Positions 27,261 through 35,026 of a DNA stretch of 64,000 nt are shown here, one piece after another (positions within the stretch are counted from its first letter, which is position 1; each line of letters begins with the position of its first letter). This DNA is from Rubrivivax sp. SCN 71-131 (GTDB lineage Bacteria; Pseudomonadota; Gammaproteobacteria; Burkholderiales; Burkholderiaceae_C), in NCBI GenBank assembly GCA_001724995.1, contig MEFD01000013.1, positions 1 to 64,000 of the forward strand. The letters run 5' to 3'. Below the pieces are notes generated by a model that searched no databases, was not told where the DNA came from, and saw nothing but the letters and a program-made list of their open reading frames with translations. Made by a program: the position numbers and the translations under genes.

Positions 27261-28970
27261 TTGAACGCTGCCGCCACCGCCTTTCTCGCCGCCCGCGACT
27301 TCCTCATCCGGCTCCGCGACGACCAGGCCCAGGCGGTGGCCGGTTTTCGCTGGCCGCAGCTCGGTGAATTCAACTGGGCGCTGGACCATTTCGACGCGAT
27401 GGCGCAAGGCAACGAGGCGCCGGGCCTGTGGATCGTCGGCGACGATGGCGGCGAGCAGGTCTACAGCTTCGAGCAGTTGCGTCGCCAGTCGAACGCCGTG
27501 GCCAACCACTTCCGCGCCCTGGGGGTGACGCGCGGCGACGCCGTGTTGCTGATGATGGGCAACGAGCCGGCGCTGTGGTTCACGCTGCTCGCGTGCATGA
27601 AGCTTGGCGCCGTCGTCGTGCCGGCGACCACGCTGCTGAGCAAGAGCGACCTGCAGGACCGCTTCGAGCGCGGCGGCGTGCGCCACGTCGTCGTCGACGC
27701 GAGCCTGTGCGAGCGCTTCGCCGGGCTGCCGGGCGACTACACGCGCATTGCCACCGGCGTCGCCGAAGGCAAGGCGCCGGCCGGCTGGCAGGCCTTCGAC
27801 GCGGCGCTGGCCGGGTCCGAGGACTTCACGCCCGACGGGCCGACGCAGGCGAGCGACCCGCTGCTGCTCTACTTCACCTCGGGCACGACGGCGCGGCCCA
27901 AGCTCGTGATGCACACGCACGAGAGCTACCCGGTTGGGCATCTGTCGACGATGTACTGGATCGGCCTCGAGCCCGGCGACGTGCACCTCAACATCTCGTC
28001 GCCCGGCTGGGCCAAGCACGCCTGGAGCTGCGTCTTCGCGCCGTGGAACGCCGCGGCCTGCGTCTTCATCTTCAACCAGGCCCGCTTCGACGCCGCGGCG
28101 CTGCTGCAGGTGCTTGCCACGCACCCGGTGAGCTCGCTGTGCGCGCCGCCCACCGTCTGGCGCATGCTGATCCAGCAGGATCTGGCGGCCGTGCGCGGGC
28201 GCCTGCGCCTGCGCGAGCTGATCGGCGCCGGCGAGCCGCTGAACCCGGAGGTCATCGAGCAGGTGCGCCGCGCCTGGGGGCTGACGATCCGCGACGGCTA
28301 CGGCCAGACCGAGACCACGGCGCAGATCGGCAACGGCCCCGGGCAGCCGGTCGTCGCCGGCTCGATGGGCAAGCCGCTGCCGGGCTACCGCATCGCGCTG
28401 CTCGACGCGGACAACCGCGAGGTCGACGAAGGCGAGATCGCCATCGCCCTCGACCCGCGCCCGACCGGACTCATGCCCGGCTACTGGGGCGACGCCGGCA
28501 AGACCGCCGACGTCATGCGCCAGGGCTGGTACCGCACCGGCGACGTCGCGCGCCGCGACGAGAACGGCTACATCACCTACGTCGGTCGCGCCGACGACGT
28601 CTTCAAGGCCAGCGACTACCGCATCAGCCCCTTCGAGCTGGAGAGCGTGCTCATCGAGCACCCGGCCGTGGCCGAGGCGGCGATCGTCCCCAGCCCCGAC
28701 CCCGTGCGCCTGGCCGTGCCCAAGGCCTTCGTCACGCTGCGCCCCGGCCACGCGCCGACCGAAGCCACCGCGCAGAGCATCTTCGCCTTCCTGCGCGGCC
28801 GGCTTGCGCCCTACCAGCGCGTGCGCCGCCTGGAATTCGCCGAACTGCCCAAGACCATCTCCGGCAAGATCCGCCGCGTCGAACTGCGCCAGCAGGAGGC
28901 CAAGGCGCGCGCCGAAGGGCGCCAGGGCGTGCACGAGTTCGTCGACGAGAGCTCGTCGCGCGGCGGGTAG
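27261..28970 (+). CDS. AMP-dependent acyl-CoA synthetase, medium-chain/ACSM-like
   Basis: A 569-aa ANL-superfamily acid-CoA ligase. The P-loop is YFTSGTTARPKLVMHTH, motif A5 is RDGYGQTETT, A8 is YRTGDVARRDENGYITYVGRADD, and the acyl-adenylate lysine is in LPKTISGKIRR. The organisation is that of medium-chain/ACSM-type ligases. I use TTG at 27261 because CGAGGT precedes it and the first ATG would remove about 45 conserved residues. The start codon call is less certain than the family call. It is co-directional with the aldehyde dehydrogenase 25 bp upstream and probably acts in the same route. Confidence 0.88.
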   Translation: MNAAATAFLAARDFLIRLRDDQAQAVAGFRWPQLGEFNWALDHFDAMAQGNEAPGLWIVGDDGGEQVYSFEQLRRQSNAVANHFRALGVTRGDAVLLMMGNEPALWFTLLACMKLGAVVVPATTLLSKSDLQDRFERGGVRHVVVDASLCERFAGLPGDYTRIATGVAEGKAPAGWQAFDAALAGSEDFTPDGPTQASDPLLLYFTSGTTARPKLVMHTHESYPVGHLSTMYWIGLEPGDVHLNISSPGWAKHAWSCVFAPWNAAACVFIFNQARFDAAALLQVLATHPVSSLCAPPTVWRMLIQQDLAAVRGRLRLRELIGAGEPLNPEVIEQVRRAWGLTIRDGYGQTETTAQIGNGPGQPVVAGSMGKPLPGYRIALLDADNREVDEGEIAIALDPRPTGLMPGYWGDAGKTADVMRQGWYRTGDVARRDENGYITYVGRADDVFKASDYRISPFELESVLIEHPAVAEAAIVPSPDPVRLAVPKAFVTLRPGHAPTEATAQSIFAFLRGRLAPYQRVRRLEFAELPKTISGKIRRVELRQQEAKARAEGRQGVHEFVDESSSRGG

Positions 28971-29071
28971 CCACAGGGCGCCCGCCGCACCTGTTGCTCG
29001 ACGTAGGCGTCGAGCAGCCGCCGGATCATGCGCTGGTACTGCGTCTGGTGCTTGTGCTGACGAGCCGTCAG
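28970..29071 (-). pseudogene. Possible antitoxin C-terminal remnant
   Basis: One minus-strand frame immediately after the RES toxin stop reads LTARQHKHQTQYQ then RMIRRLLDAYVEQQ. The pattern YQxxIRxLLxxYV is similar to the end of BrnA/CopG-type antitoxins. No start codon or N-terminal part exists, so at most it is a relic of a second toxin-antitoxin pair. The rest of this 97-bp gap holds nothing recognisable. Confidence 0.25.
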
Positions 29072-29724
29072 ACCTCGTGCAGCCGCAGCGACCGCACGAG
29101 CGCCAGCAGCTCGGCCCGGCGGGCGCCGATCGCCAGGGGCTCCACCTGCAGCACCTCGAACGGAGGGTCAGGCAGGCGCTGCCCGAAGAGCATCAGGCAG
29201 CGCGCTGCGTCGTCGCGGCGGGAGCCATAGCCCAGCGCCTGGGCCTCGGGACATTGCAGGTAGGCAGCCTGCGCCCAGCGGCGCGTATGGCCATAACAGG
29301 CTGGCGGGCTGTCGACCAGTTGCGCGCGCGTGAGCCCGAGCCGGGGCAGGAAGGGCGTGTGCAGGCTGACGAAGCGCAGCCTGGGCGGCAGGCGCAGCCG
29401 CACCAGGTGGTAGCAAGCCAGCGTGGCCAGCTCGAACATGCCGGGTGGGGACAGCGACACGTCGTGCAGCACCGACTCCATGTAGGCCGCCTGCGCGGTG
29501 CTGGCGGCGTAATAGGTGTGCACCGGCGCGCCGCTTTCGGTACGGATCGGCGCAAAACGCGTGTCCCCCCAACCCTGGGCGAAGGTGTCGGCCTGCGTGT
29601 CGGGATGGGACCAGGTGCTGTAGACGTGGAACCACTCGGCAACGTCGCGGTGCGTCAATTCACCGAGTTCGAAGTCTGGCCGCTCGGGCGGCGCCGGCGC
29701 CTTGCACGCGTCGGCGCTGCTCAC
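29068..29724 (-). CDS. RES-domain toxin (predicted NAD+ phosphorylase/glycohydrolase)
   Basis: A 218-aa protein with the RES fold. Recognisable parts are the RFAPI segment, TYYAASTAQAAYMESVLHDV with the family Glu, and the C-terminal GYGSRRDDAARCLMLFG with the family Ser. RES toxins such as MbcT and Res degrade NAD+ and arrest growth unless bound by their antitoxin. The N-terminal extension of about 50 residues is longer than in minimal RES proteins. Its start overlaps the stop of the upstream antitoxin gene by 4 nt (ATGA), the usual antitoxin-first order of Xre-RES modules. Lower GC than flanking genes suggests horizontal arrival. Confidence 0.8.
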   Translation of the reverse strand: MSSADACKAPAPPERPDFELGELTHRDVAEWFHVYSTWSHPDTQADTFAQGWGDTRFAPIRTESGAPVHTYYAASTAQAAYMESVLHDVSLSPPGMFELATLACYHLVRLRLPPRLRFVSLHTPFLPRLGLTRAQLVDSPPACYGHTRRWAQAAYLQCPEAQALGYGSRRDDAARCLMLFGQRLPDPPFEVLQVEPLAIGARRAELLALVRSLRLHEV

Positions 29725-30386
29725 GCCACGTAGCTGCTTGCCCGTGCGCGCGCGGCGTGCAGCAGGTCCGCACGCCGATCCAGCGCGTGCCGGGGTGCCA
29801 GGGGCGTGCCCTGGGCATCCAGGATCCAGGCGTTCGGGTAATGGAACCAGGCCGCCAGCACCCAGGGATCAGCCACCGGGCCGAAGGCCTGCAAGACCTC
29901 GCGAATGACGGGCAAGGGCTCGTACATCGCGTCGAACTGGTAGCTTGGAAAATACTCGCGCCCGCCATGGCTGACGCCGAAGATGCGCCCGCGACGCTTC
30001 CAGTCGCTGGCCGGCTGCGACTTGTTCTTCGGCGGCGTGGCCTGCAAGGCGTGCAGCTGCTCCGAACTGAGCCAGTCGCCTTGCGAAAAGAGCTGGTGCA
30101 GCGTCTGCATGCGGTGCACGCGGTCCTCGAGCAAGTCGCTGCTGGGCTCGAGCAAGCCGGTGGCGATCTCGGCCAGCCGATCGGCGCGAGCGACGACGTT
30201 GCCGTCCTGCGCCTGAACCAGGACGGCCAGCGCCTTCTCCACCGCCTTAACCACCGACGGCAGCGCGGCGGGGTCGAGACCGCTTGGCATGGTCACGGGC
30301 ACGCTCATCGGCACGAGCAAGTCAGGCTCGCGGGCGGAGCGTGTTTGCGCGCTGTGCGCAGCGTCGAAGAAGGCCTGGGCTGACAT
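29721..30386 (-). CDS. Antitoxin with MbcA/ParS-like toxin-binding domain
   Basis: A 221-aa protein encoded directly upstream of the RES toxin. The C-terminal about 85 residues (GREYFPSYQFDA, EVLQAFGPVADPWVLAAWF, then PNAWILDAQGTPL) resemble the MbcA/ParS toxin-binding domain (DUF2384) of RES antitoxins. The N-terminal half (about 1-130) is helical and does not show the usual Xre helix-turn-helix; the RGRIFGVSHGGREYFP strand pair may replace it. It should neutralise the toxin and possibly repress the operon. A promoter with a flanking imperfect inverted repeat lies upstream. Confidence 0.7.
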   Translation of the reverse strand: MSAQAFFDAAHSAQTRSAREPDLLVPMSVPVTMPSGLDPAALPSVVKAVEKALAVLVQAQDGNVVARADRLAEIATGLLEPSSDLLEDRVHRMQTLHQLFSQGDWLSSEQLHALQATPPKNKSQPASDWKRRGRIFGVSHGGREYFPSYQFDAMYEPLPVIREVLQAFGPVADPWVLAAWFHYPNAWILDAQGTPLAPRHALDRRADLLHAARARASSYVA

Positions 30387-30448
30387 CTCACCTCACTCGC
30401 GAAAGCAGATCGCAGCGAACACTTTGTACGTTTGCAGATTTTGCCAGA

Positions 30449-30477
30449 ATATTAGCATTCATCGGCAATTTCGTCAT
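30449..30477 (-). promoter_or_regulatory. Promoter of the RES toxin-antitoxin operon
   Basis: On the minus strand, ATGACG (30472-30477) and TAATAT (30449-30454) are spaced by 17 bp in an AT-rich island unusual for this window. The imperfect inverted arms ATTTTGCC and GGCAATTT (about 30439-30446 and 30464-30471) flank the -10 and are a possible autorepression site. The rest of 30387-30550 shows no gene. Confidence 0.45.
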
Positions 30478-30550
30478 ACATGGCGTCGTGCCAATGCTCG
30501 CGCCAATCCTCGCGCTGATACGGAGCGGGCGCTTGCCCCCGAACCGCCGC

Positions 30551-31186
30551 TCAGAACATCGGATGGATGCTGAGCGCCAGCATCGCCGAGAGTTGCGACA
30601 GCGGCCGGCCCGAGGCCTGCTGCAAGGCATTGAAGGCGTCCTGCACCGCCTGCAGGTTGCGCCGGCTGCTCGGCGTGCCCTCGATGACGCCGGCGAGTTG
30701 CAGGCGCTCGACGACGTGGCTGGTGAGCAGGAAGGTGTCCTTGCCGACCAGGCGCAGGAATCCCGCGGCGGAGCGTCCGCCCAGACGCGCGCCGCGCTGG
30801 GCGATGAAGCGGGCGAAGCTGCCGTGCTCGCGCGCCACGTCGAGAACGAAGGCGGCGTTCTTCGGGATGGTCTCGAGCTTGGCGCGGTGGCGGATGAGGC
30901 GCGCGTCCTGCATGAAGCGCTCGATGTCGTGCGGCGTGAGGGCCGCCATGGCTTTGGGCTGGAAGCCGGCAAAGGCCTCCTCGAAGGCCGGCCACTTGGC
31001 GTCGACCATGCTGTGCTGCATGCCGGCCTGGAAGACGCGCTGCGTCATCGCCGAGAGGTAGCGGTCGTCGCCCTGGGCCTCCAGCTCGGCCGCGGACAGC
31101 GGCTGCGGCAGGAAGGCCTCCATCGCCGCGTCCGATTCGAAGCGCTTGCGCACGGTCTCGTGCAGCCAGGGGTAGTCGAGGGTCAT
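30551..31186 (-). CDS. DNA-3-methyladenine glycosylase I-like protein
   Basis: A 211-aa protein of the Tag superfamily of helix-hairpin-helix DNA glycosylases, which remove 3-methyladenine to start base-excision repair. Support comes from KWPAFEEAFAGFQP, LTPHDIERFMQDARLIRHRAKLETIPKNA and the central GKDTFLLTSHVVERLQ. The classical Tag zinc-binding N-terminus (MxRCxW) is absent, so this is a divergent paralogue and its base specificity is uncertain. The start overlaps the end of the damaged glucokinase gene upstream, so the two were probably co-transcribed. Confidence 0.7.
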   Translation of the reverse strand: MTLDYPWLHETVRKRFESDAAMEAFLPQPLSAAELEAQGDDRYLSAMTQRVFQAGMQHSMVDAKWPAFEEAFAGFQPKAMAALTPHDIERFMQDARLIRHRAKLETIPKNAAFVLDVAREHGSFARFIAQRGARLGGRSAAGFLRLVGKDTFLLTSHVVERLQLAGVIEGTPSSRRNLQAVQDAFNALQQASGRPLSQLSAMLALSIHPMF

Positions 31187-31189
31187 GCT

Positions 31190-32156
31190 TCAGTTTCCTT
31201 CGTCGGCCGCCAGCCGCGCGCCCGCCAGCGCCGCCAGCGTGTCGGTGACGAGCAGCGTCGTGCGCGCGAAAGCCGGCGCCGACGACGCGATCGGCAAAGC
31301 GCGGCACGACGCCGCCGCCGACGAAAACGCCGCCGCGCGCGCCGAGGGTGAGCGCGAGGTTGCCGGCGAAGCCGCCGAGGAGGGCGGCGAAGAGGTCGAG
31401 CGTGTGCCCGGCCAGCTCGTCGCCATGCTGCTGTGCGGCGGCGACGATCTGCGCCGGCGTCATCGCGGGGCGGATCGGCACGCCGCGCACCGCCGCCAGC
31501 GCCGCGTGCAGCAGCACCAGCCCCGGGCCGGAGAGCAGCCGCTCGGCCGAAACATGCGCGTATTCGCGCCTCACGTGAGCGATCACTTCGGCCTGCAGTG
31601 CGTCGGCAGCGGCCAGGGTTGCGTGGCCGCCTTCGGCCGGCAGCGCCTGCCAGCCGTTGCGAGTGCGCAGCACGGCAGCCACGCCGAGGCCCGTGCCGGG
31701 ACCGAGGACGGCGAGCACGGTGCCGCAGCTCACCTCGGCCGCGGCCCGCGGCGGCGGGCCGCCAAGCCGTCGCCATTGCGCGGGTCCAAGGCCGGGCAGG
31801 GCCCGCGCCAGCGCCTCGAAGTCGTTGACAACGACCAATTGCGCCAGGGCGAGCTCGCGCCGCAGCGCTTCGATCGAGAACGACCAGGCGCTGTTGGTGA
31901 AGCGGACCGCGTCGCCGGCGACCGGCGTGGCCACGGCCAGGGCGGCGCTCGCCGGGGGCTGAAAGCGGGCCCCGAGCTCGCGCTGCAAACCCTGCAGATA
32001 GGTCTGCACCGCCTGCGCCGGGCCGCGATGGGCCGCCACCGGCAGGGTCTGCACCTGTTCGATTCCGGCCTGCGCGTGGGCGACCCAGGCCAGGCGCGCG
32101 TTGGTGCCGCCGATGTCGGCCAGCAGCAGGGGGTGGGGGCTGCCCGGCGCACTCAC
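31190..32156 (-). pseudogene. glk: Glucokinase, 3' end frameshifted by a small deletion
   Basis: The N-terminal 290 or so residues are a clear bacterial glucokinase (ADIGGTNARLAWV, FTNSAWSFS, VLGPGTGLGVA, LPAEGGHA), ending with GGVFVGGGVVPRFADRVVGAGFRA. Close to 31262-31268 this frame fails. The expected C-terminus, TTLLVTDTLAALAGARLAA, appears in another frame and ends at 31190. Compared with E. coli Glk, about 17 residues (the FEDKGRFKEYVHDIP region) are missing at the break. A deletion not divisible by three explains both facts. Without correction the reading frame runs into the tag-like gene and makes a 560-aa nonsense tail. It may be real decay or a sequencing/assembly error. Confidence 0.78.
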
Positions 32157-32214
32157 TGGAGGCCCCTGCGCACGGCGTGCTCCGGCATGAGCGCCTGGGC
32201 GCGGCCTGGGTGTC

Positions 32215-32886
32215 TCATGGCCGATCGTCCGACGCGCCGATCGCCCACGCCGGCAGGCTGTAGCCGCTGAGCAGCACCGCCACGCGCAGCGCGGCGGCCA
32301 GCGTCGCAGCCAGCAGCAGGCTGGCTTCCTCGGGCCAGCCGAGCATCGTCGCGCCGACCAGCGCCCAGCCGCCGATGAAGGCGCAGAGCGCGTAGGGGCG
32401 GTGGTCGCTGAAGGCGCTCGGGATCTCGTTGCAGACGATGTCGCGCAGCACGCCGCCGCACACGGCCGTGACCACGCCCATCAGCACCGCGACGATGGCC
32501 GGCAGCTGCATCTGCAGCGCCAGCTGCGTTCCGGTGGCCGCGAACAGGCCCATGCCCAGGGCGTCGGGCCACTGCATGGCGCGCGCGGTGATCGGCAGGT
32601 CCTTGGCGCGCAGCAAGAGCATGGCGGCGATGCACAGGGCCAGCATCGCCCAGACCCAGTTGGCATGCTGCACCCAGAAGAAGGGCCGGCGGTCGAGCAG
32701 CACGTCGCGCAGCGTGCCGCCGCCGAAGGCGGTGAGCCCGGCGACGACGACGACGCCGACCGCGTCCAGCCGCCTGCGCGCGGCCTCGATCAGGCCGGAG
32801 AGCGCGAAGGCGAGGATGCCGGCGGTCTCGATCGCCAGTTGCGCCAGCGACAGCCCGAACTGCGGCATCGTGGACGCGGCAGGCAT
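32215..32886 (-). CDS. TRIC/YadS-like membrane protein (UPF0126)
   Basis: A 223-aa inner-membrane protein with about seven hydrophobic segments and an internal duplication: AFGGGTLRDVLLDRRPFFWV in the first half and VCGGVLRDIVCNEIP in the second. These GGGxxRD repeats define the bacterial relatives of trimeric intracellular cation channels. It is predicted to carry monovalent cations. I use the ATG at 32886 because it begins MPAASTMPQFGLSLAQLAIE just before the first membrane segment. It lies 5 bp from the stop of the DyP-CDGSH gene, so both are likely transcribed together. Confidence 0.85.
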   Translation of the reverse strand: MPAASTMPQFGLSLAQLAIETAGILAFALSGLIEAARRRLDAVGVVVVAGLTAFGGGTLRDVLLDRRPFFWVQHANWVWAMLALCIAAMLLLRAKDLPITARAMQWPDALGMGLFAATGTQLALQMQLPAIVAVLMGVVTAVCGGVLRDIVCNEIPSAFSDHRPYALCAFIGGWALVGATMLGWPEEASLLLAATLAAALRVAVLLSGYSLPAWAIGASDDRP

Positions 32887-32891
32887 CGCGC

Positions 32892-34184
32892 TCAGGCCGG
32901 GGCCCGGAACCCGGCCGCGGCGTGCGCCCCGTCGCAGAAGGGCTTGTTGGCCGAGTGGCCGCAGCGGCAGAGCGTCGGGCCGTTGCAGCAGGTGATGGTC
33001 TTGCCGCTGTCGCCGACGATGCGCACCGGCCCCCACAGCGCCAGCGGGCCGTCGGCGATCGGCTGCACGCGCGTTCGTCCCGGCGCCGCCTCGACCTGCG
33101 GCTCGTCGATCGGCGGCACCTCGCCGCGGGCGCGAAAGCCGCTGCGCTCATGGCTGTCGTCGCAGAAGGGCTTGCTTGCCGACTGGCCGCAGCGGCACAG
33201 GCGGGCGCCGGTGGCGGGCATGCCGGCGATGATCAGTGCGCCGCTGAGCTCGAGCGGGCCGTCGGCGCACACGCGCACCGTGCACGGCGCGGCCGCGGGC
33301 AGCAGTGCCTGCGGCACGACCGAGGCCGAGACCGCCGGCAGCACCAGGCGCTGCCCGTCCCAGGGCGGGCACCAGTAGTAGGCGCCGGTCTCGGCCTGGC
33401 TGTGCGCCAGCAGCGCGTCCTGCAGGCCGTCGTCCAGGCCCATCATGCGTTCGAGCTGGCGCTGCACCGGATCGAGCGTGGCCGTGAAGGAGATGAACTG
33501 CAGGCCGTGGCGACGTGCATCGCCCCAGGGCATGGAGCGGCGCAGCAGGAACGCGGGCGGGTCGAAGTCCTCCTGCGCGGTGCGCTTGACGTGGGCGCTC
33601 TCCGGCGCTTCGGCGATCTCCTCGTCGTCGCTGGCGCGGCGGCCGAAGACCTCGTCGCGCGCCTGCGGCGCCAGCGCGGCGAAGCGGTCGCGCAGGTGCA
33701 GCCAGCGCTGCACGAAGACGAAGCTGCTGCCGTCGGCGGCCAGCGCCGTGGCCCAGGCTTCGTCGTCCTTGGGATTCTCGATGCCGTCGAGGTAGCCCGT
33801 GAGGTCGTGGCCACGGCGGTAGCGAAAGAGCGGCAGCGACTCGACCAGCTCGGCATGCGCATCCAGCGCCTGCACCAGCGCATCGGCGTTGTCGAAGGCC
33901 TGGCCGGGGTCGTGCGCGGGCACGAGTGCGAACACGTCCAGCGGTGTCGCCGGCATGGCGTAGCGCCCGCGCTGCAGGCGCCCGAAGGCACGCAGTCCGG
34001 GCACCTGCGCGCCCACCGCCGCCGCCAGCGAGGCGCCGATGCCGATCACCGCGCCCGGCTGGTGCAGCGCCTGCAGCGCGCGCCACAGCGCGAGCGCGTC
34101 GCCGCGCAGTCGCCATTGCAGCGTGACGGCAGCCCTCGGCTCGGCGCCGAGCGCGGGCTGCTTGAGGTCAACGGCGGCGTGCAT
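32892..34184 (-). CDS. DyP-type peroxidase fused to two CDGSH iron-sulfur domains
   Basis: A 430-aa protein. Residues about 20-295 form a dye-decolourising peroxidase: GYLDG (130-134, distal Asp133), proximal haem ligand His198 in AHVKRT, and the conserved distal Arg region FLLRR (212-216). A CDGSH domain at about 303-350 follows, with Cys330, Cys332, Cys341 and His345. A second at about 376-426 has Cys406, Cys408, Cys417 and His421. Each set fits C-x-C-x8-C-x3-H, a 2Fe-2S site. AAGGAG lies 8 bp before the ATG at 34184. There is no signal peptide, so it is cytoplasmic. The fusion would join a haem peroxidase to redox-active 2Fe-2S clusters in one chain; electron transfer between them is inference. 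Confidence 0.88.
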   Translation of the reverse strand: MHAAVDLKQPALGAEPRAAVTLQWRLRGDALALWRALQALHQPGAVIGIGASLAAAVGAQVPGLRAFGRLQRGRYAMPATPLDVFALVPAHDPGQAFDNADALVQALDAHAELVESLPLFRYRRGHDLTGYLDGIENPKDDEAWATALAADGSSFVFVQRWLHLRDRFAALAPQARDEVFGRRASDDEEIAEAPESAHVKRTAQEDFDPPAFLLRRSMPWGDARRHGLQFISFTATLDPVQRQLERMMGLDDGLQDALLAHSQAETGAYYWCPPWDGQRLVLPAVSASVVPQALLPAAAPCTVRVCADGPLELSGALIIAGMPATGARLCRCGQSASKPFCDDSHERSGFRARGEVPPIDEPQVEAAPGRTRVQPIADGPLALWGPVRIVGDSGKTITCCNGPTLCRCGHSANKPFCDGAHAAAGFRAPA

Positions 34185-34304
34185 CGCTCGGTCTCCTTGT
34201 GATCTTGGCGCGACTGAAGGGCCCCGATGATCGCGGATGCCGGGCGCTGCGGCCAAGGGCTGGGTGCAGCCCGGCCCTGGGGCCTTGACGACGAACAAGC
34301 TTGC

Positions 34305-34892
34305 TCAGAAGCTCGCGTCGGGCCCCTGCAGGAAGGCGCGCTCTTGCTCGGTGCTCACCCGTCCGAGTTGCAGGTTGCGGTGCGGGAAGCGCCCGAAGCG
34401 CGCGATGATCACCTCGTGCTTGGCCGCCCACGCGAGCGATTCCTGCATCTGCGGGTGCTCGGCGGCAAGCTTTCCGAAGAGGCGCATGGCCTGGGCCTGC
34501 ATGGCGCGGTCCTCGGCATGCTCGAAGGGCAGGTAGACGAAGGCGCGCTGGCGCGGCGTGAGCACGCGCTCGTGGCCGGCGTCCACCATCTCGCGCGCGG
34601 CGGCGAGCGCCAGCGCGTCGCCCTGGAAGGCGCGCGGCGTGTCGCGGAAGAGATTGCGCGTGAACTGGTCCAGCAGCAGGATGCGCGCCAGCGCGCCCTG
34701 CGGCGTGGCCGCCCAGTCGCCGAGCTCGCCGGCCAGCGCCTGCTCGACGCAGGCGCCGAAGCGGCGGCGGATCTCGTCGTCGAAAGCCGCGTCCTTGCGG
34801 AACCACTCGGCCCGGGCAACGTCCGTCGGGCCGAACCAGAACGCCAGGATTTCCCGCGCCACGGCCGGCGCGCCGGTGTCTTGCATCGGCAC
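34305..34892 (-). CDS. DUF924 family protein
   Basis: A 195-aa all-helical protein of the DUF924 family. Characteristic blocks are ILAFWFGPTDVARAEWFRKDAAFDDEI (given in two parts: ILAFWFGP and AEWFRKDAAFDDEIRRRFG), RILLLDQFTRNLFRDTPRAF and YLPFEHAEDRAMQ. The fold is TPR-like and the biochemical role is unknown. ATG at 34886 is an alternative start two codons downstream. It is transcribed towards the DyP-CDGSH gene with a 120-bp gap and is divergent from putA. Confidence 0.85.
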   Translation of the reverse strand: MPMQDTGAPAVAREILAFWFGPTDVARAEWFRKDAAFDDEIRRRFGACVEQALAGELGDWAATPQGALARILLLDQFTRNLFRDTPRAFQGDALALAAAREMVDAGHERVLTPRQRAFVYLPFEHAEDRAMQAQAMRLFGKLAAEHPQMQESLAWAAKHEVIIARFGRFPHRNLQLGRVSTEQERAFLQGPDASF

Positions 34893-35026
34893 ATGCTAAT
34901 CGGCTGCTCGCGAGCGTGCACGGTCGCGCAGGCGACCGCAGAATCTTCGGCCGCGGAAGCCTTGATCCGTGAAACCCTCGGCCGGATCGATCCCACACTG
35001 CGAGCCGTCCGCCAAGGAGCGCGCCC

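Noticed and set aside
30474..32156. A 560-aa glucokinase fusion protein
   Set aside because: Residues after about 300 are out-of-frame translation over the tag-like gene; the true C-terminus is visible in another frame.
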